Source: Bradyrhizobium viridifuturi
GTDB lineage: Bacteria; Pseudomonadota; Alphaproteobacteria; Rhizobiales; Xanthobacteraceae
Assembly (NCBI RefSeq): GCF_001238275.1
Contig: NZ_LGTB01000004.1
Coordinates: 62,001 to 126,000 of the forward strand
Reading direction: 5' to 3'
Length of the DNA stretch: 64,000 nucleotides
Shown here: positions 9,175 to 17,945 of the stretch, piece by piece
How positions within the stretch are numbered: the first letter of the stretch is position 1
Layout of the letters: the number at the start of each line of letters is the position of its first letter
Program-made: the position numbers and the translations under genes
Notes under the pieces: generated by a model
Told to the model about the DNA's origin: nothing
Database searches by the model: none
The model's input: the letters and a program-made list of their open reading frames with translations, nothing else

Positions 9175-9543
9175 ATTTGTCGGAGACAAGCGAACGCCTT
9201 CTCAAAGAAGGTCGAGAACCACGCCGCAGCGATTGCGCTGCACACGATGTACTACAATTTCATGCGCATCCATCAGACGCTCAAGGTTACGCCCGCGATG
9301 GCCGCTGGCGTGACTGACAAACTGTGGGAGATGGAAGACCTGGTTGTGATGCTTGAGCAATGGGACTGGCGAACTTCACTCCCGAGTACCAGTTCGTTGT
9401 CCGTCAATATGCCATCCGGCAAGGGACACTCCGTCAGTGTCTTGTGGCGCGGCGGCGAAGTGGACAGCATCTCTGGCTTCGACAGCGAGCATGACGCGCT
9501 GGAGTGGATCAAAGAGATTCACAGGGTGGTTGCTGGAAAATAA
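9175..9543 (+). pseudogene. IS1-like transposase C-terminal remnant joined to an unrelated tail
   Basis: After an in-frame stop at 9172-9174 the frame reads ANAFSKKVENHAAAIALHTM, YYNFMRIHQTLKVTPAMAAG and VTDKLWEMEDLVVML. This is the C-terminal end of transposases annotated as IS1 family in rhizobia (TNAFSKKVENH...YNFVRIH.TLR.TPAMAAG). The first part of the transposase is missing. After about residue 60 the sequence leaves the family and continues for about 65 residues (SVSVLWRGGEVDSISGF, HDALEWIKEIHRVVAGK) of a type seen in small rhizobial hypothetical proteins. If translated from the ATG at 9247 it would make a 98-residue protein. I cannot tell whether the tail is a separate gene fragment. 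Confidence 0.65.
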
Positions 9544-9567
9544 GAACAGAATGGCCGCCAACTGAGG

Positions 9568-9586
9568 CGGGTTCTAAGAGAACCCG
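9568..9586. other. short perfect hairpin
   Basis: Eight-base perfect inverted repeat CGGGTTCT / AGAACCCG with a three-base loop, 24 bases after the end of the transposase-derived frame. No T-run follows, so it is not a classical intrinsic terminator. It may mark an end of the old insertion. Confidence 0.4.
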
Positions 9587-9667
9587 TGGAGTGGGTGACA
9601 GCTCCCGCCATGATTAACCAAGCGAATCGTTTCGGGGGCCGTCTTCAAACTGACCCAGTGCACCTTG

Positions 9668-9696
9668 CTTGACTCCGGGAACAAAAAAGGAACAAT
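9668..9696 (+). promoter_or_regulatory. promoter with internal LexA (SOS) box before a 32-residue membrane protein
   Basis: CTTGAC at 9668-9673 is a consensus alphaproteobacterial -35 element. After 17 bases AACAAT (9691-9696) is a possible -10. Inside this interval GAAC (9679-9682), seven bases and GAAC (9690-9693) form a perfect match to the alphaproteobacterial LexA operator (GTTC-N7-GTTC on the other strand). LexA bound here would cover the promoter. The next gene starts at 9731. Confidence 0.6.
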
Positions 9697-9730
9697 GTTC
9701 TGCATACGTTCCAGTTCAGGGAGAGCGGCC

Positions 9731-9829
9731 ATGTTGAAGATTTTCGTACAGGAAGCTGCAGCGCTGGCATCGATCACGCTGTTCGTCGGGATGATCGCGG
9801 TTTGGGCCCAGCTGATCACCCAGTTCTAA
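9731..9829 (+). CDS. 32-residue single-helix membrane protein, predicted SOS-controlled
   Basis: The product is MLKIFVQEAAALASITLFVG followed by MIAVWAQLITQF: an amphipathic start and one hydrophobic helix (about residues 9-29) with a Trp near its end. A strong ribosome binding site (AGGGAGAG) lies 5-8 bases before the ATG. A promoter with a perfect LexA box ends 35 bases upstream. This resembles SOS-induced small inner-membrane effectors; Caulobacter SidA, a 29-residue division inhibitor, is the closest concept I know, but I cannot align the two from memory and homology is not claimed. dnaE begins 215 bases downstream on the same strand and could be cotranscribed. That the gene is real is well supported; its function is inference. 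Confidence 0.65.
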   Translation: MLKIFVQEAAALASITLFVGMIAVWAQLITQF

Positions 9830-9879
9830 AGATGTGCCCGCAGGGTCAGGGACATAGCTCGCCCCTGGTCACCCCGCTC

Positions 9880-9981
9880 ATGCCCGCCTGGGGAAAAGCG
9901 GGAGGAGCTGCCACCACGCCGCGTTCGGCGTGGACTTGGCAGGGGGAAGGCTCCACGATGGGGACTGCGAGTCGGGTCTGA
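9880..9981 (+). CDS. possible 33-codon leader peptide upstream of dnaE
   Basis: ATG at 9880 opens a 33-residue frame starting MPAWGKAGGAATTPRSAWTW and ending GTASRV, stopping 63 bases before dnaE. The DNA is strongly structured: CCACGCCG-CGTT-CGGCGTGG (9914-9933) is an eight-base perfect stem inside the frame. No good ribosome binding site precedes the ATG. Near-identical short hypothetical proteins seem familiar from rhizobia, but I cannot verify this here. It could be a leader, a structured untranslated region or a dispersed repeat. Confidence 0.25.
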   Translation: MPAWGKAGGAATTPRSAWTWQGEGSTMGTASRV

Positions 9982-10044
9982 CGCTTCCGAGTTCCGGCCC
10001 TGGCGCTCGCTCCATCCCTGTCGCAAGAGATTCCCCGAGCAGCC

Positions 10045-13000
10045 ATGCCGAATGCCGGATTCGTTCATCTTCACGTTCATTCCGCCTATTCGCTGCTGAA
10101 GGGCTCGATCAAGATCGCCAAGCTCGGCGAACTCGCGAAGGCCGACCGCCAGCCGGCGCTGGCGCTCACCGATACCGACAACATGTTCGGGGCGCTGGAA
10201 TTCTCCGACAAGATGGCCGGCTACGGCATCCAGCCGATCGTCGGCTGTGAGGTTGCGGTGGATTTCGGCGACGTCGATCCGAACACGCGGAGCATCCTGG
10301 CAACGACGGGTCCTACGCGAATCGTGCTGCTGGCGGCACGCGATCGCGGCTACCAGAACCTGATGCGGTTGAACTCGCGGGCGTTCCTTGAAACCCCCGT
10401 CAACCAGACCCCGCACGTCAAGTTCGACTGGCTCACCGACAACGCAGAAGACCTGATCGCGCTGACCGGCGGCCCCGACGGGCCGATCGCGCTGGCGCTG
10501 CGTGCCGAGCAGGCGGCGCTCGCGACCACCCGCTGCGAGCGCCTGGCCAGCCTGTTCGGCGACCGCCTCTACATCGAATTGCAACGCCACGGCATCGACA
10601 AGGAGCGTCGCACCGAGGGTGGCCTGATCGATCTCGCCTATGCGAAGGGCCTGCCGCTGGTCGCGACCAACGAGCCGTATTTCGCCAGCAGTGACGACTA
10701 CGAATCGCATGACGCGCTGCTGTGCATCGCCGGCGGCCATCTGATCGCCGAGACCAACCGCGAGCAATTGACCCCGGATCACCGCTTCAAGACCCGCGCC
10801 GAAATGGCGGTGCTGTTCGCCGATATTCCGGAGGCGCTGGCCTCGACGGTGGAGATCGCCGAGCGCTGCTCGTTCCGGCCGAAGACCCGCAAGCCGATCC
10901 TGCCGTTCTTCACCGTCGGTGGTGCGGCGAGCGCCGATGCCGCCGCCGACGAAGCCGCCGAGCTGAAGCGGCAGGCCGAGGAGGGGCTCGCCAACCGCCT
11001 GCGGGTGCACGGTCTCTCGCCGGGCATGACGGAGGAGGACTACAGCAAGCGATTGGCGTTCGAGCTCGACGTCATCACCCGCATGAAATACGCGGGCTAC
11101 TTCCTGATCGTGTCCGACTTCATCAAATGGGCGAAGGCGCAGGGCATTCCGGTCGGACCGGGCCGCGGCTCCGGCGCGGGCTCGCTGGTCGCCTGGGTGC
11201 TGACCATCACCGACCTCGATCCGATGCGCTTCGCGCTGCTGTTCGAGCGCTTCCTCAATCCGGAACGCGTCTCGATGCCGGACTTCGACATCGACTTCTG
11301 CCAGGACCGCCGCGGCGAGGTGATCCAGTACGTCCAGGAGCGCTACGGCCGCGACCAGGTGGCGCAGATCATCACCTTCGGTACGTTGCAGGCGCGCGGC
11401 GTGCTGCGCGACGTCGGGCGCGTGCTGCAGATGCCGTACGGGCAGGTCGACAAGCTGACCAAGCTGGTGCCGCAGAATCCCGCAGCTCCCGTGACGCTGG
11501 CGCAGGCGATCGAGGGCGAGCCCAAGCTGCAGGCGTTCCGCGACGAGGATCCGGTGGTGGCGCGCGCCTTCGACATCGCGCAGCGCCTCGAAGGTCTGAC
11601 GCGTCACGCCTCGACCCACGCCGCGGGTATCGTGATCGGCGACCGGCCGCTGAGCGAGCTGGTGCCGATGTATCGCGATCCGAAATCCGACATGCCGGTC
11701 ACCCAGTTCAACATGAAATGGGTCGAGCCGGCGGGCCTTGTGAAGTTCGACTTCCTCGGCCTGAAGACGCTGACGGTGCTCGACGTCGCGGTCAAGCTGC
11801 TGAAGCAGCGCGACGTCCATGTCGACCTCGCGACGCTGCCGATCGACGATGCGGCGAGCTACCAGATGCTGGCGCGGGGCGATGTGGTCGGCGTGTTCCA
11901 GGTGGAAAGCCAGGGCATGCGGCGCGCGCTGATCGACATGCGGCCGGACCGTTTCGAGGACATCATCGCGCTGGTGGCGCTGTATCGCCCGGGCCCGATG
12001 GCGAACATCCCGACCTATTGCGCGCGCAAGCACGGCGACGAGGAATCGGAATATCTGCATCCGATCCTGGAGCCGATCCTGAAGGAGACCTTCGGCGTCA
12101 TCATCTACCAGGAACAGGTGATGCAGATCGCGCAGCAGATGGCCGGCTATTCGCTAGGTCAGGCCGACCTGCTGCGCCGCGCGATGGGCAAGAAGATCCG
12201 CGCCGAGATGGACAAGCAGCGCGACATCTTCGTCGCCGGCGCGATGAAGAACGGCGTGGGCAAGGGCCAGGCCGAGACGATCTTCGAGCTGCTCGCCAAA
12301 TTCGCCGACTACGGCTTCAACAAGAGCCACGCGGCGGCCTATGCGCTGGTGTCGTACCACACCGCCTACATGAAGGCGCATTACGCGGTCGAGTTCATTG
12401 CGGCGTCGATGACGCTCGAACTCAACAACACCGACAAGCTCTCGGAATTTCGTTCCGAGGCGCAGCGGCTCGGCATCAAGGTCGAGGCGCCCAACATCAA
12501 CCGCTCTGGTGCGACCTTCGAGGTCAGCGGCAACACGATCTATTACGCACTCGCCGCGCTGAAGGGCGTCGGCATCCAGGCCGTCGAGCAGATCATCGAG
12601 GAGCGCAACAAGAAGGGCGCCTTCACCTCGCTCGCCGATTTCGCGGCGCGGGTCAGCCCGCGCGCGGTCAACAAGAGGATCATCGAAAGCCTCGCGGCGG
12701 CCGGTGCCTTCGACACGCTCGACCCGAACCGGGCTCGCGTCTTTGCCGGCGCCGATTCAATCCTCGCCGCCTGCCAGCGCAGCCACGAGGCGGCCACGTC
12801 GGGCCAGAACGATATGTTCGGCAGCGCGCCGGACGCGCCCAGCATCATGCTGCCGCAGGTCGAGCCGTGGCTGCCGGCGGACCGGCTGCGGCGCGAATAT
12901 GATGCGATCGGCTTCTTCCTGTCCGGTCATCCGCTCGACGACTACGCGACCGCGCTGAAGCGGCTGCGCGTGCAGTCCTGGGCGGAATTCTCGCGTGCGG

Positions 13001-13569
13001 TGAAGACCGGCGCCACCGCGGGCAAGGTCGCGGCAACCGTGGTGTCGCGCATGGAGCGGCGCACCAAGACCGGCAACAAGATGGGTATCATGGGCCTGTC
13101 GGATCCGACCGGCCATTTCGAGGCGGTGCTGTTCTCCGAGGGCCTCGCGCAGTACCGCGATGTGCTGGAGCCGGGCGCGGCTGTGCTGCTGCAACTCGGC
13201 GCCGAGCTGCAGGGCGAGGACGTGCGGGCGCGGGTGCTGCACGCCGAGCCGCTGGACCATGCCGCGGCCAAGACGCAAAAGGGCCTGCGCATCTTCGTGC
13301 GTGACACCAAGCCGTTGGAGTCGATCGCGCGCCGGCTCAACATGCCGGAGGCCGCGCCGGGTAGCGCTGCAAAGCCGACGCCGGCGGTCAAGCCCGCGCC
13401 GGCAGCTGCGCCGCCGGCGGGTGCAGCCGACGGTGACGTCTCGCTGGTGATGATGCTGGACCTCGAAACCGAGGTGGAGATGAAGCTGCCCGGCCGCTAC
13501 AAGGTTTCGCCGCAGATTGCCGGCGCGATCAAGGCCGTCGCCGGCGTCGTCGACGTGCAGACGCTGTAG
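10045..13569 (+). CDS. dnaE: DNA polymerase III subunit alpha
   Basis: 1174 residues, the replicative polymerase subunit. The N-terminal PHP domain starts FVHLHVHSAYSLLKGS, with the family's HxH metal motif. The catalytic palm carries PDFDIDFCQDRR near residue 412, with the paired Asp of family C polymerases. GPGRGSGAGSLVAW and YGFNKSHAAAYALVSY are standard DnaE signatures, followed by the helix-hairpin-helix and OB-fold regions. Before the last domain there is an Ala/Pro-rich linker (residues about 1110-1130) and then a short C-terminal domain (DLETEVEMKLPGRYKVSPQI). Length fits DnaE1, not the SOS polymerase DnaE2. It follows an SOS-type small gene by 215 bases. Confidence 0.97.
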   Translation: MPNAGFVHLHVHSAYSLLKGSIKIAKLGELAKADRQPALALTDTDNMFGALEFSDKMAGYGIQPIVGCEVAVDFGDVDPNTRSILATTGPTRIVLLAARDRGYQNLMRLNSRAFLETPVNQTPHVKFDWLTDNAEDLIALTGGPDGPIALALRAEQAALATTRCERLASLFGDRLYIELQRHGIDKERRTEGGLIDLAYAKGLPLVATNEPYFASSDDYESHDALLCIAGGHLIAETNREQLTPDHRFKTRAEMAVLFADIPEALASTVEIAERCSFRPKTRKPILPFFTVGGAASADAAADEAAELKRQAEEGLANRLRVHGLSPGMTEEDYSKRLAFELDVITRMKYAGYFLIVSDFIKWAKAQGIPVGPGRGSGAGSLVAWVLTITDLDPMRFALLFERFLNPERVSMPDFDIDFCQDRRGEVIQYVQERYGRDQVAQIITFGTLQARGVLRDVGRVLQMPYGQVDKLTKLVPQNPAAPVTLAQAIEGEPKLQAFRDEDPVVARAFDIAQRLEGLTRHASTHAAGIVIGDRPLSELVPMYRDPKSDMPVTQFNMKWVEPAGLVKFDFLGLKTLTVLDVAVKLLKQRDVHVDLATLPIDDAASYQMLARGDVVGVFQVESQGMRRALIDMRPDRFEDIIALVALYRPGPMANIPTYCARKHGDEESEYLHPILEPILKETFGVIIYQEQVMQIAQQMAGYSLGQADLLRRAMGKKIRAEMDKQRDIFVAGAMKNGVGKGQAETIFELLAKFADYGFNKSHAAAYALVSYHTAYMKAHYAVEFIAASMTLELNNTDKLSEFRSEAQRLGIKVEAPNINRSGATFEVSGNTIYYALAALKGVGIQAVEQIIEERNKKGAFTSLADFAARVSPRAVNKRIIESLAAAGAFDTLDPNRARVFAGADSILAACQRSHEAATSGQNDMFGSAPDAPSIMLPQVEPWLPADRLRREYDAIGFFLSGHPLDDYATALKRLRVQSWAEFSRAVKTGATAGKVAATVVSRMERRTKTGNKMGIMGLSDPTGHFEAVLFSEGLAQYRDVLEPGAAVLLQLGAELQGEDVRARVLHAEPLDHAAAKTQKGLRIFVRDTKPLESIARRLNMPEAAPGSAAKPTPAVKPAPAAAPPAGAADGDVSLVMMLDLETEVEMKLPGRYKVSPQIAGAIKAVAGVVDVQTL

Positions 13570-13674
13570 CGGCGATCTGCAGCCGTGGAAAGCGGCCAGC
13601 GCGATCCGGCGCGGCCTTGCAACCACACCGTGTTTTTCCTTATGGTCGCCCCGCTGGGAATCGTTGGGGGCGGG

Positions 13675-14202
13675 ATGATTGGGCGTGGAGCGGCCGTGCT
13701 GGCCGGTGCTTTGTTGTTGTCGGGCTGCGTGAGTGATGGCGTTGGGGCCGATTATGCGGCGGTCTCGCAGAGGTTCGGGCCGCCGAAGCCGGGGCATTCC
13801 CGCATCGTCGTTCTGCAGGAGAAGCGCAAGGGACTGAGCATGGCGATTTGCGCCTGCGACGTGAAGCTCGACGGCGAGCCGATCGGCAAGGTGATCGTCG
13901 GCAGCTATGCGTTCGCCGACCGGCCCGCTGGCCGGCATCAGCTGATCGCAAGCGAGCTGATGTTTCCGGGCGATACCACGCACAGCTTCGCGACCGAGGC
14001 CGGCCGCACCTACTTCTTCCTGATCCGGTCGAGCGAACGGCACGATTCGGTGGCCGGGGTGTCCATGGTGGGGGGATTGGTCGGTGGGTTTGTCGCATCC
14101 GCCGCGACCGCGAACGCCGCGAATCCGGGGCCGGCCGATTTTTTCGCATTGGACGAGGCGGCCGCGCGCACGACGCTGGCCGACCTACAGTTGGTCCAGT
14201 AG
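13675..14202 (+). CDS. DUF2846-like lipoprotein
   Basis: 175 residues from the ATG at 13675 ([20 protein letters not shown]). LLSGC is a clear lipobox, so the mature protein is anchored through its Cys. An earlier ATG at 13642 would put the lipobox too far in. The body ([60 protein letters not shown]) has the pattern of DUF2846 lipoproteins: a beta-rich domain in which an added lipid or cofactor site is suspected but unproven. A Gly/Ala-rich hydrophobic segment follows ([16 protein letters not shown]). Function unknown. It stands alone between dnaE and rpsB. Confidence 0.72.
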   Translation: MIGRGAAVLAGALLLSGCVSDGVGADYAAVSQRFGPPKPGHSRIVVLQEKRKGLSMAICACDVKLDGEPIGKVIVGSYAFADRPAGRHQLIASELMFPGDTTHSFATEAGRTYFFLIRSSERHDSVAGVSMVGGLVGGFVASAATANAANPGPADFFALDEAAARTTLADLQLVQ

Positions 14203-14319
14203 GCGATCCCGCGGCGGTCGCAGGCGAGGGAATACCGGTCAGATCGGGGTATTCTGGGCCAAAATGGGCCAATTGCGCGCTCGGAGCGGCCAAAGCGGCG
14301 GCGAAAAGGGCCGTATTTC

Positions 14320-14347
14320 CTTGCTTCTGGCGCAAATCAGGCTATAT
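14320..14347 (+). promoter_or_regulatory. candidate promoter of the rpsB operon
   Basis: CTTGCT (14320-14325), a 16-base spacer and CTATAT (14342-14347) match the alphaproteobacterial CTTGAC-N17-CTATAT consensus well at the -10 element. Transcription would start about 105 bases before the rpsB ATG, leaving a leader with GGAGG-type sites (14431-14436). The rest of the 14203-14458 gap shows nothing else. Confidence 0.45.
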
Positions 14348-14458
14348 AGCGCGCCATCTCACACGGAAACATGGCTCAAAAGGCCGTCCGGTGGCAGCCG
14401 GGCCATAAGGCTCGTCTGCTCACACGTTTCCGGAGGAACCAACCGGAGAATTATCACT

Positions 14459-15451
14459 ATGTCGCTACCCGATTTTTCTATGCGTCAGTTGCTTGAAGCT
14501 GGTGTTCACTTTGGCCACCAGGCCCACCGCTGGAATCCGAAGATGCAGGATTACATCTTCGGCGCCCGCAACAACATCCACATCATCGACCTCGCGCAGA
14601 CCGTGCCGATGCTGCACCGTGCCCTGCAGGCGGTCAGCGATACCGTCGCCAAGGGCGGCCGCATCCTGTTCGTCGGCACCAAGCGCTCGGCGCAGGACGG
14701 CGTTGCCGATGCGGCCAAGCGTTCGGCCCAGTACTTCGTCAACTCGCGCTGGCTCGGCGGCACGCTGACCAACTGGAAGACGATCTCGGCCTCGATCAAG
14801 CGCCTGCGCCATCTCGACGACGTGCTGTCGTCGGGCGAAGCCAACTCCTACACCAAGAAGGAGCGGCTGACGCTGCAGCGCGAGCGCGACAAGCTCGACC
14901 GTTCGCTCGGCGGCATCAAGGACATGGGCGGTCTTCCCGACATGATCTTCGTGATCGACACCAACAAGGAAGACATCGCGATCCAGGAAGCCCAGCGGCT
15001 CAACATCCCGGTCGCCGCGATCGTCGACACCAATTCGGACCCGAAGGGCATCACCTATGTGGTGCCGGGCAATGACGACGCCGGCCGCGCGATCTCGCTG
15101 TATTGCGATCTCGTGGCGCGCGCCGCCATCGACGGCATCTCGCGCGCCCAGGGCGATTCCGGAATCGACATCGGTGCGTCGGCCGCTCCGATCCAGGAAG
15201 ACCTTCCGGCGGCGGCGCCGTCCGGCTTCCAGGGCCTCGCTGGTCCGCGCGGCACCGCCGACAACCTCAAGAAGCTCACCGGCGTGTCCGGTGCGATCGA
15301 GAAGAAGCTCAACGACCTCGGCATCTTCCACTACTGGCAGCTCGCCGAGCTCGATCACGACACCGCGCACAAGATCGGCGAAGAAGTCGGTCTGCCGAGC
15401 CGTGCCGACGCCTGGGTTGCCCAGGCCAAGACGCTCGCCGAAGCGGAATAA
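14459..15451 (+). CDS. rpsB: 30S ribosomal protein S2 with C-terminal helix-hairpin-helix-like extension
   Basis: 330 residues, against about 240-260 for most S2 proteins. The S2 core starts [20 protein letters not shown] and contains [10 protein letters not shown] and DTNSDP. From about residue 240 a Pro/Ala linker ([15 protein letters not shown]) leads to an extra domain at about 268-330: [40 protein letters not shown], ending [10 protein letters not shown]. This reads like the helix-hairpin-helix fold found fused to several alphaproteobacterial proteins. The ATG at 14459 is placed by GGAGAA upstream. It is the first gene of the rpsB-tsf-pyrH-frr translation unit. Confidence 0.96.
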   Translation: MSLPDFSMRQLLEAGVHFGHQAHRWNPKMQDYIFGARNNIHIIDLAQTVPMLHRALQAVSDTVAKGGRILFVGTKRSAQDGVADAAKRSAQYFVNSRWLGGTLTNWKTISASIKRLRHLDDVLSSGEANSYTKKERLTLQRERDKLDRSLGGIKDMGGLPDMIFVIDTNKEDIAIQEAQRLNIPVAAIVDTNSDPKGITYVVPGNDDAGRAISLYCDLVARAAIDGISRAQGDSGIDIGASAAPIQEDLPAAAPSGFQGLAGPRGTADNLKKLTGVSGAIEKKLNDLGIFHYWQLAELDHDTAHKIGEEVGLPSRADAWVAQAKTLAEAE

Positions 15452-15526
15452 CAGTTACGCGGCGTGGCCGGGGTCTGCCCGGCCGCCGCTTCTATTCCAC
15501 GAACAACGATTTTCCTGTCGCTGACA

Positions 15527-15546
15527 GCGGCGCCATCGGGCGCCGC
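15527..15546 (+). terminator. GC hairpin in the rpsB-tsf gap
   Basis: Perfect eight-base stem GCGGCGCC / GGCGCCGC with an ATCG loop, then GGTTTCTGT. The T content is modest, so it may attenuate rather than stop transcription into tsf, or shape mRNA processing. Confidence 0.4.
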
Positions 15547-15578
15547 GGTTTCTGTACAGGCAAGAAGGACATGGAACG

Positions 15579-16502
15579 ATGGCAACGATCTCTGCAGCGA
15601 TGGTCAAGGAACTCCGCGAGTCGACCGGCGCGGGCATGATGGATTGCAAGGCGGCGCTGACCGAGACCGACGGCGACATGACGGCGGCGCAGGATTGGCT
15701 GCGCAAGAAGGGCCTCTCCAAGGCCGCGAAGAAGGCCGGCCGCGTCGCAGCCGAGGGCCTGATCGGCGCGCTGACCGCCGGCACCAAGGGCGTGCTGGTC
15801 GAGGTCAATTCGGAGACCGACTTCGTCGCGCGCAATGAGCAGTTCCAGGGCCTGGTCAAGATGATCGCCCAGGTCGCGCTGAAGCACGGCTCCGACGTCG
15901 AGGCCATCAAGGCCGCCAAGGTTGGCGAGTTCACCGTGGAGCGGGCGATCTCGGACGCGATCGCGACCATCGGCGAGAACATGTCGCTGCGCCGCGCGGC
16001 TTCGCTCGAGGTGAGCAAGGGCGTGGTGTCGAGCTATGTCCACAACGCCGTCATCGAGGGCGCCGGCAAGATCGGCGTGATCGTGGCGCTGGAGTCCACG
16101 GGCAAGACCGACGAGCTCGCGGTGCTCGGCCGTCAGCTCGCCATGCATGTCGCTGCGGCCAAGCCGCTGGCGCTCGATCCGGCCGGGCTCGATCCGGAGA
16201 CCGTCAAGCGCGAGAAGGACGTACTGGCCGACAAGTACCGCCAGCAGGGCAAGCCGGAGAACGTCATCGAGAAGATCGTCGATTCCGGCCTGAAGACCTA
16301 CTACAAGGAGGTCTGCCTGCTCGATCAGGCCTTCATCCACGACAGCGGCAAGTCGGTTGCCCAGGCGGTGAAGGAAGCTGAGGGTAAGGTCGGCGGGCCG
16401 ATCAAAATCGCTGGCTTTGTGAACTATGCTCTCGGTGAGGGAATCGAGAAGCAGGAAAGCGACTTCGCCGCCGAAGTCGCGGCCGCCAGCGGCAAGAAGT
16501 AA
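15579..16502 (+). CDS. tsf: translation elongation factor Ts
   Basis: 307 residues. EF-Ts is the nucleotide exchange factor of EF-Tu. The N-terminal UBA-like module ([20 protein letters not shown]) and the second conserved block ([16 protein letters not shown]) are present, followed by two core subdomains and the C-terminal coiled-coil module. The length is standard for alphaproteobacteria. It lies 127 bases after rpsB, with a hairpin in between, and 70 bases before pyrH. A potential site AAGAAGGA precedes the ATG. The initiation context [15 protein letters not shown] agrees with the family start. Confidence 0.97.
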   Translation: MATISAAMVKELRESTGAGMMDCKAALTETDGDMTAAQDWLRKKGLSKAAKKAGRVAAEGLIGALTAGTKGVLVEVNSETDFVARNEQFQGLVKMIAQVALKHGSDVEAIKAAKVGEFTVERAISDAIATIGENMSLRRAASLEVSKGVVSSYVHNAVIEGAGKIGVIVALESTGKTDELAVLGRQLAMHVAAAKPLALDPAGLDPETVKREKDVLADKYRQQGKPENVIEKIVDSGLKTYYKEVCLLDQAFIHDSGKSVAQAVKEAEGKVGGPIKIAGFVNYALGEGIEKQESDFAAEVAAASGKK

Positions 16503-16519
16503 CCGCTGACACCAGGCGT

Positions 16520-16538
16520 CCGGCGCTTTGCGCCGGAG
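16520..16538 (+). other. GC hairpin in the tsf-pyrH gap
   Basis: Perfect eight-base stem TCCGGCGC / GCGCCGGA around a TTT loop. No T-run follows, so a processing or stabilising role is more likely than termination. Confidence 0.35.
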
Positions 16539-16572
16539 GCCGGCCTGCGCGGGATAAGAAAGCGATCGCATC

Positions 16573-17289
16573 ATGGCTGAGCCGATCTATCGTCGCGTGG
16601 TGATCAAGCTGTCCGGCGAATATCTGGCCGGCTCCCACGGGTTCGGTATCGACCAACCGACGGTCGATCGCGTCGCCGACGACCTGATCGCGGCCCGCAA
16701 GCTCGGCATCGAGGTCGCCGTCGTGATCGGCGGCGGCAACATCGTCCGCGGCGTCGAGGTGTCCTCGCGCGGCGTGTCGCGGCCGACCGGCGACACCATG
16801 GGCATGCTTGCGACCATGATGAACTGCCTCGCCCTGGAGGCGGCGATCGAGCGCAAGGGGACTCCGGCGCGCACCTTGTCGGCCTTCGTGATGCCGGAGA
16901 TTTCCGAGCTGTTCACCCGTAGTGCGACGCACAAATATCTCGCCGAGGGACGCATCGTCCTGCTCGGCGGTGGAACCGGCAATCCGTTCTTCACCACCGA
17001 TACCACCGCCGTGCTGCGCGCGGCCGAGATCGGCGCGCAAGCGGTGCTGAAAGCCACCAATGTCGACGGCGTCTACAACGCCGATCCGAAGAAGGACCCA
17101 AAAGCCAAGCGGTTCGACCGCCTGACCCATTCGCAGGCGATCGAGGGCGGCTACAAGGTCATGGACGCGACTGCTTTCGCGCTTGCCCGCGAGACGTCGC
17201 TGCCTATCATCGTGTTCTCGATCGCGGAGCCCGGTTCGATCGGTGCGATTCTGCGCGGGTCCGGACACGGCACGGTCGTCGCCGGCTGA
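16573..17289 (+). CDS. pyrH: UMP kinase
   Basis: 238 residues of the amino acid kinase family, phosphorylating UMP to UDP. Visible motifs: [20 protein letters not shown] at the start, [11 protein letters not shown] (phosphate-binding Gly loop), a central [16 protein letters not shown] segment and the C-terminal [19 protein letters not shown] plus [16 protein letters not shown]. These are the standard bacterial PyrH blocks and the length is normal. It lies between tsf and frr in the usual order. The enzyme is a hexamer activated by GTP and inhibited by UTP in characterised species (family knowledge). A weak site AAGAAAG precedes the ATG. Confidence 0.97.
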   Translation: MAEPIYRRVVIKLSGEYLAGSHGFGIDQPTVDRVADDLIAARKLGIEVAVVIGGGNIVRGVEVSSRGVSRPTGDTMGMLATMMNCLALEAAIERKGTPARTLSAFVMPEISELFTRSATHKYLAEGRIVLLGGGTGNPFFTTDTTAVLRAAEIGAQAVLKATNVDGVYNADPKKDPKAKRFDRLTHSQAIEGGYKVMDATAFALARETSLPIIVFSIAEPGSIGAILRGSGHGTVVAG

Positions 17290-17301
17290 TTGCCACGCCT
17301 C

Positions 17302-17322
17302 CGGGTCCAGATTTTGGACCCG
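17302..17322 (+). other. GC hairpin in the pyrH-frr gap
   Basis: Perfect eight-base stem CGGGTCCA / TGGACCCG with a five-base loop (GATTT); the flanking CCTC and GAGG can extend it. No T-run follows. It lies 40 bases before the frr start. Confidence 0.35.
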
Positions 17323-17362
17323 AGGGCGTCGACAGCCGGTTTCTAGTGAAAGGGAGAACGTC

Positions 17363-17926
17363 ATGGCCGCACCAGGTTTTGACATCAACGACGTGAAGCG
17401 CCGCATGCAGGGCGCCACACAATCGCTCAAGCACGAGCTCGGCGGTCTGCGTACCGGCCGCGCTGCGGCCTCCATGCTGGAGCCGGTCCAGGTCGAGGCT
17501 TACGGCTCGCATATGCCGCTCAACCAGGTTGCGACCATCAGCGTGCCCGAGCCGCGCCTGCTCTCGGTGCAGGTCTGGGACAAGACGATGGTGAAGGCGG
17601 TCGAAAAGGCGATCGTCGATTCCAACCTCGGCCTGTCGCCGGCGACCGAAGGTCAGGTGTTGCGGCTGCGGATTCCGGAACTCAACGAGGAGCGCCGCAA
17701 GGAGCTCGTCAAGGTCGCGCACAAATACGCCGAAGCAGCCAAGGTCGCCGTGCGCCATGTGCGCCGCGACGGCCTCGACGTGATCAAGAAGCTCGAGAAG
17801 AATCACGAGATCTCCGAGGACGATCAGGAGCGCCTGTCGAACGAGGTGCAGAAGGCGACGGACGGCATGATCGTCGAAATCGACCAGCTGCTTGCCGCCA
17901 AGGAAAAGGAAATCCTGACGGTCTGA
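17363..17926 (+). CDS. frr: ribosome recycling factor
   Basis: 187 residues from the ATG at 17363, preceded by AGGGAGAA at good distance; an upstream in-frame extension lacks family similarity. The protein splits post-termination ribosomes together with EF-G. The three-helix bundle and its signatures are visible: [60 protein letters not shown] and [18 protein letters not shown]. Length and sequence are standard. It follows pyrH by 73 bases and precedes uppS by 19 bases, so it links translation genes to the undecaprenyl gene in one transcript. Confidence 0.97.
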   Translation: MAAPGFDINDVKRRMQGATQSLKHELGGLRTGRAAASMLEPVQVEAYGSHMPLNQVATISVPEPRLLSVQVWDKTMVKAVEKAIVDSNLGLSPATEGQVLRLRIPELNEERRKELVKVAHKYAEAAKVAVRHVRRDGLDVIKKLEKNHEISEDDQERLSNEVQKATDGMIVEIDQLLAAKEKEILTV

Positions 17927-17945
17927 GACGGTACAGGAACAGCCG

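Noticed and set aside
9826..12060. 744-codon open frame on the minus strand
   Set aside because: It is the antisense shadow of dnaE, produced by high third-position GC; no family resemblance or ribosome site.
10722..12902. 726-codon plus-strand frame inside dnaE
   Set aside because: Alternative frame of dnaE; Arg/Ala/Gly-rich translation without structure.
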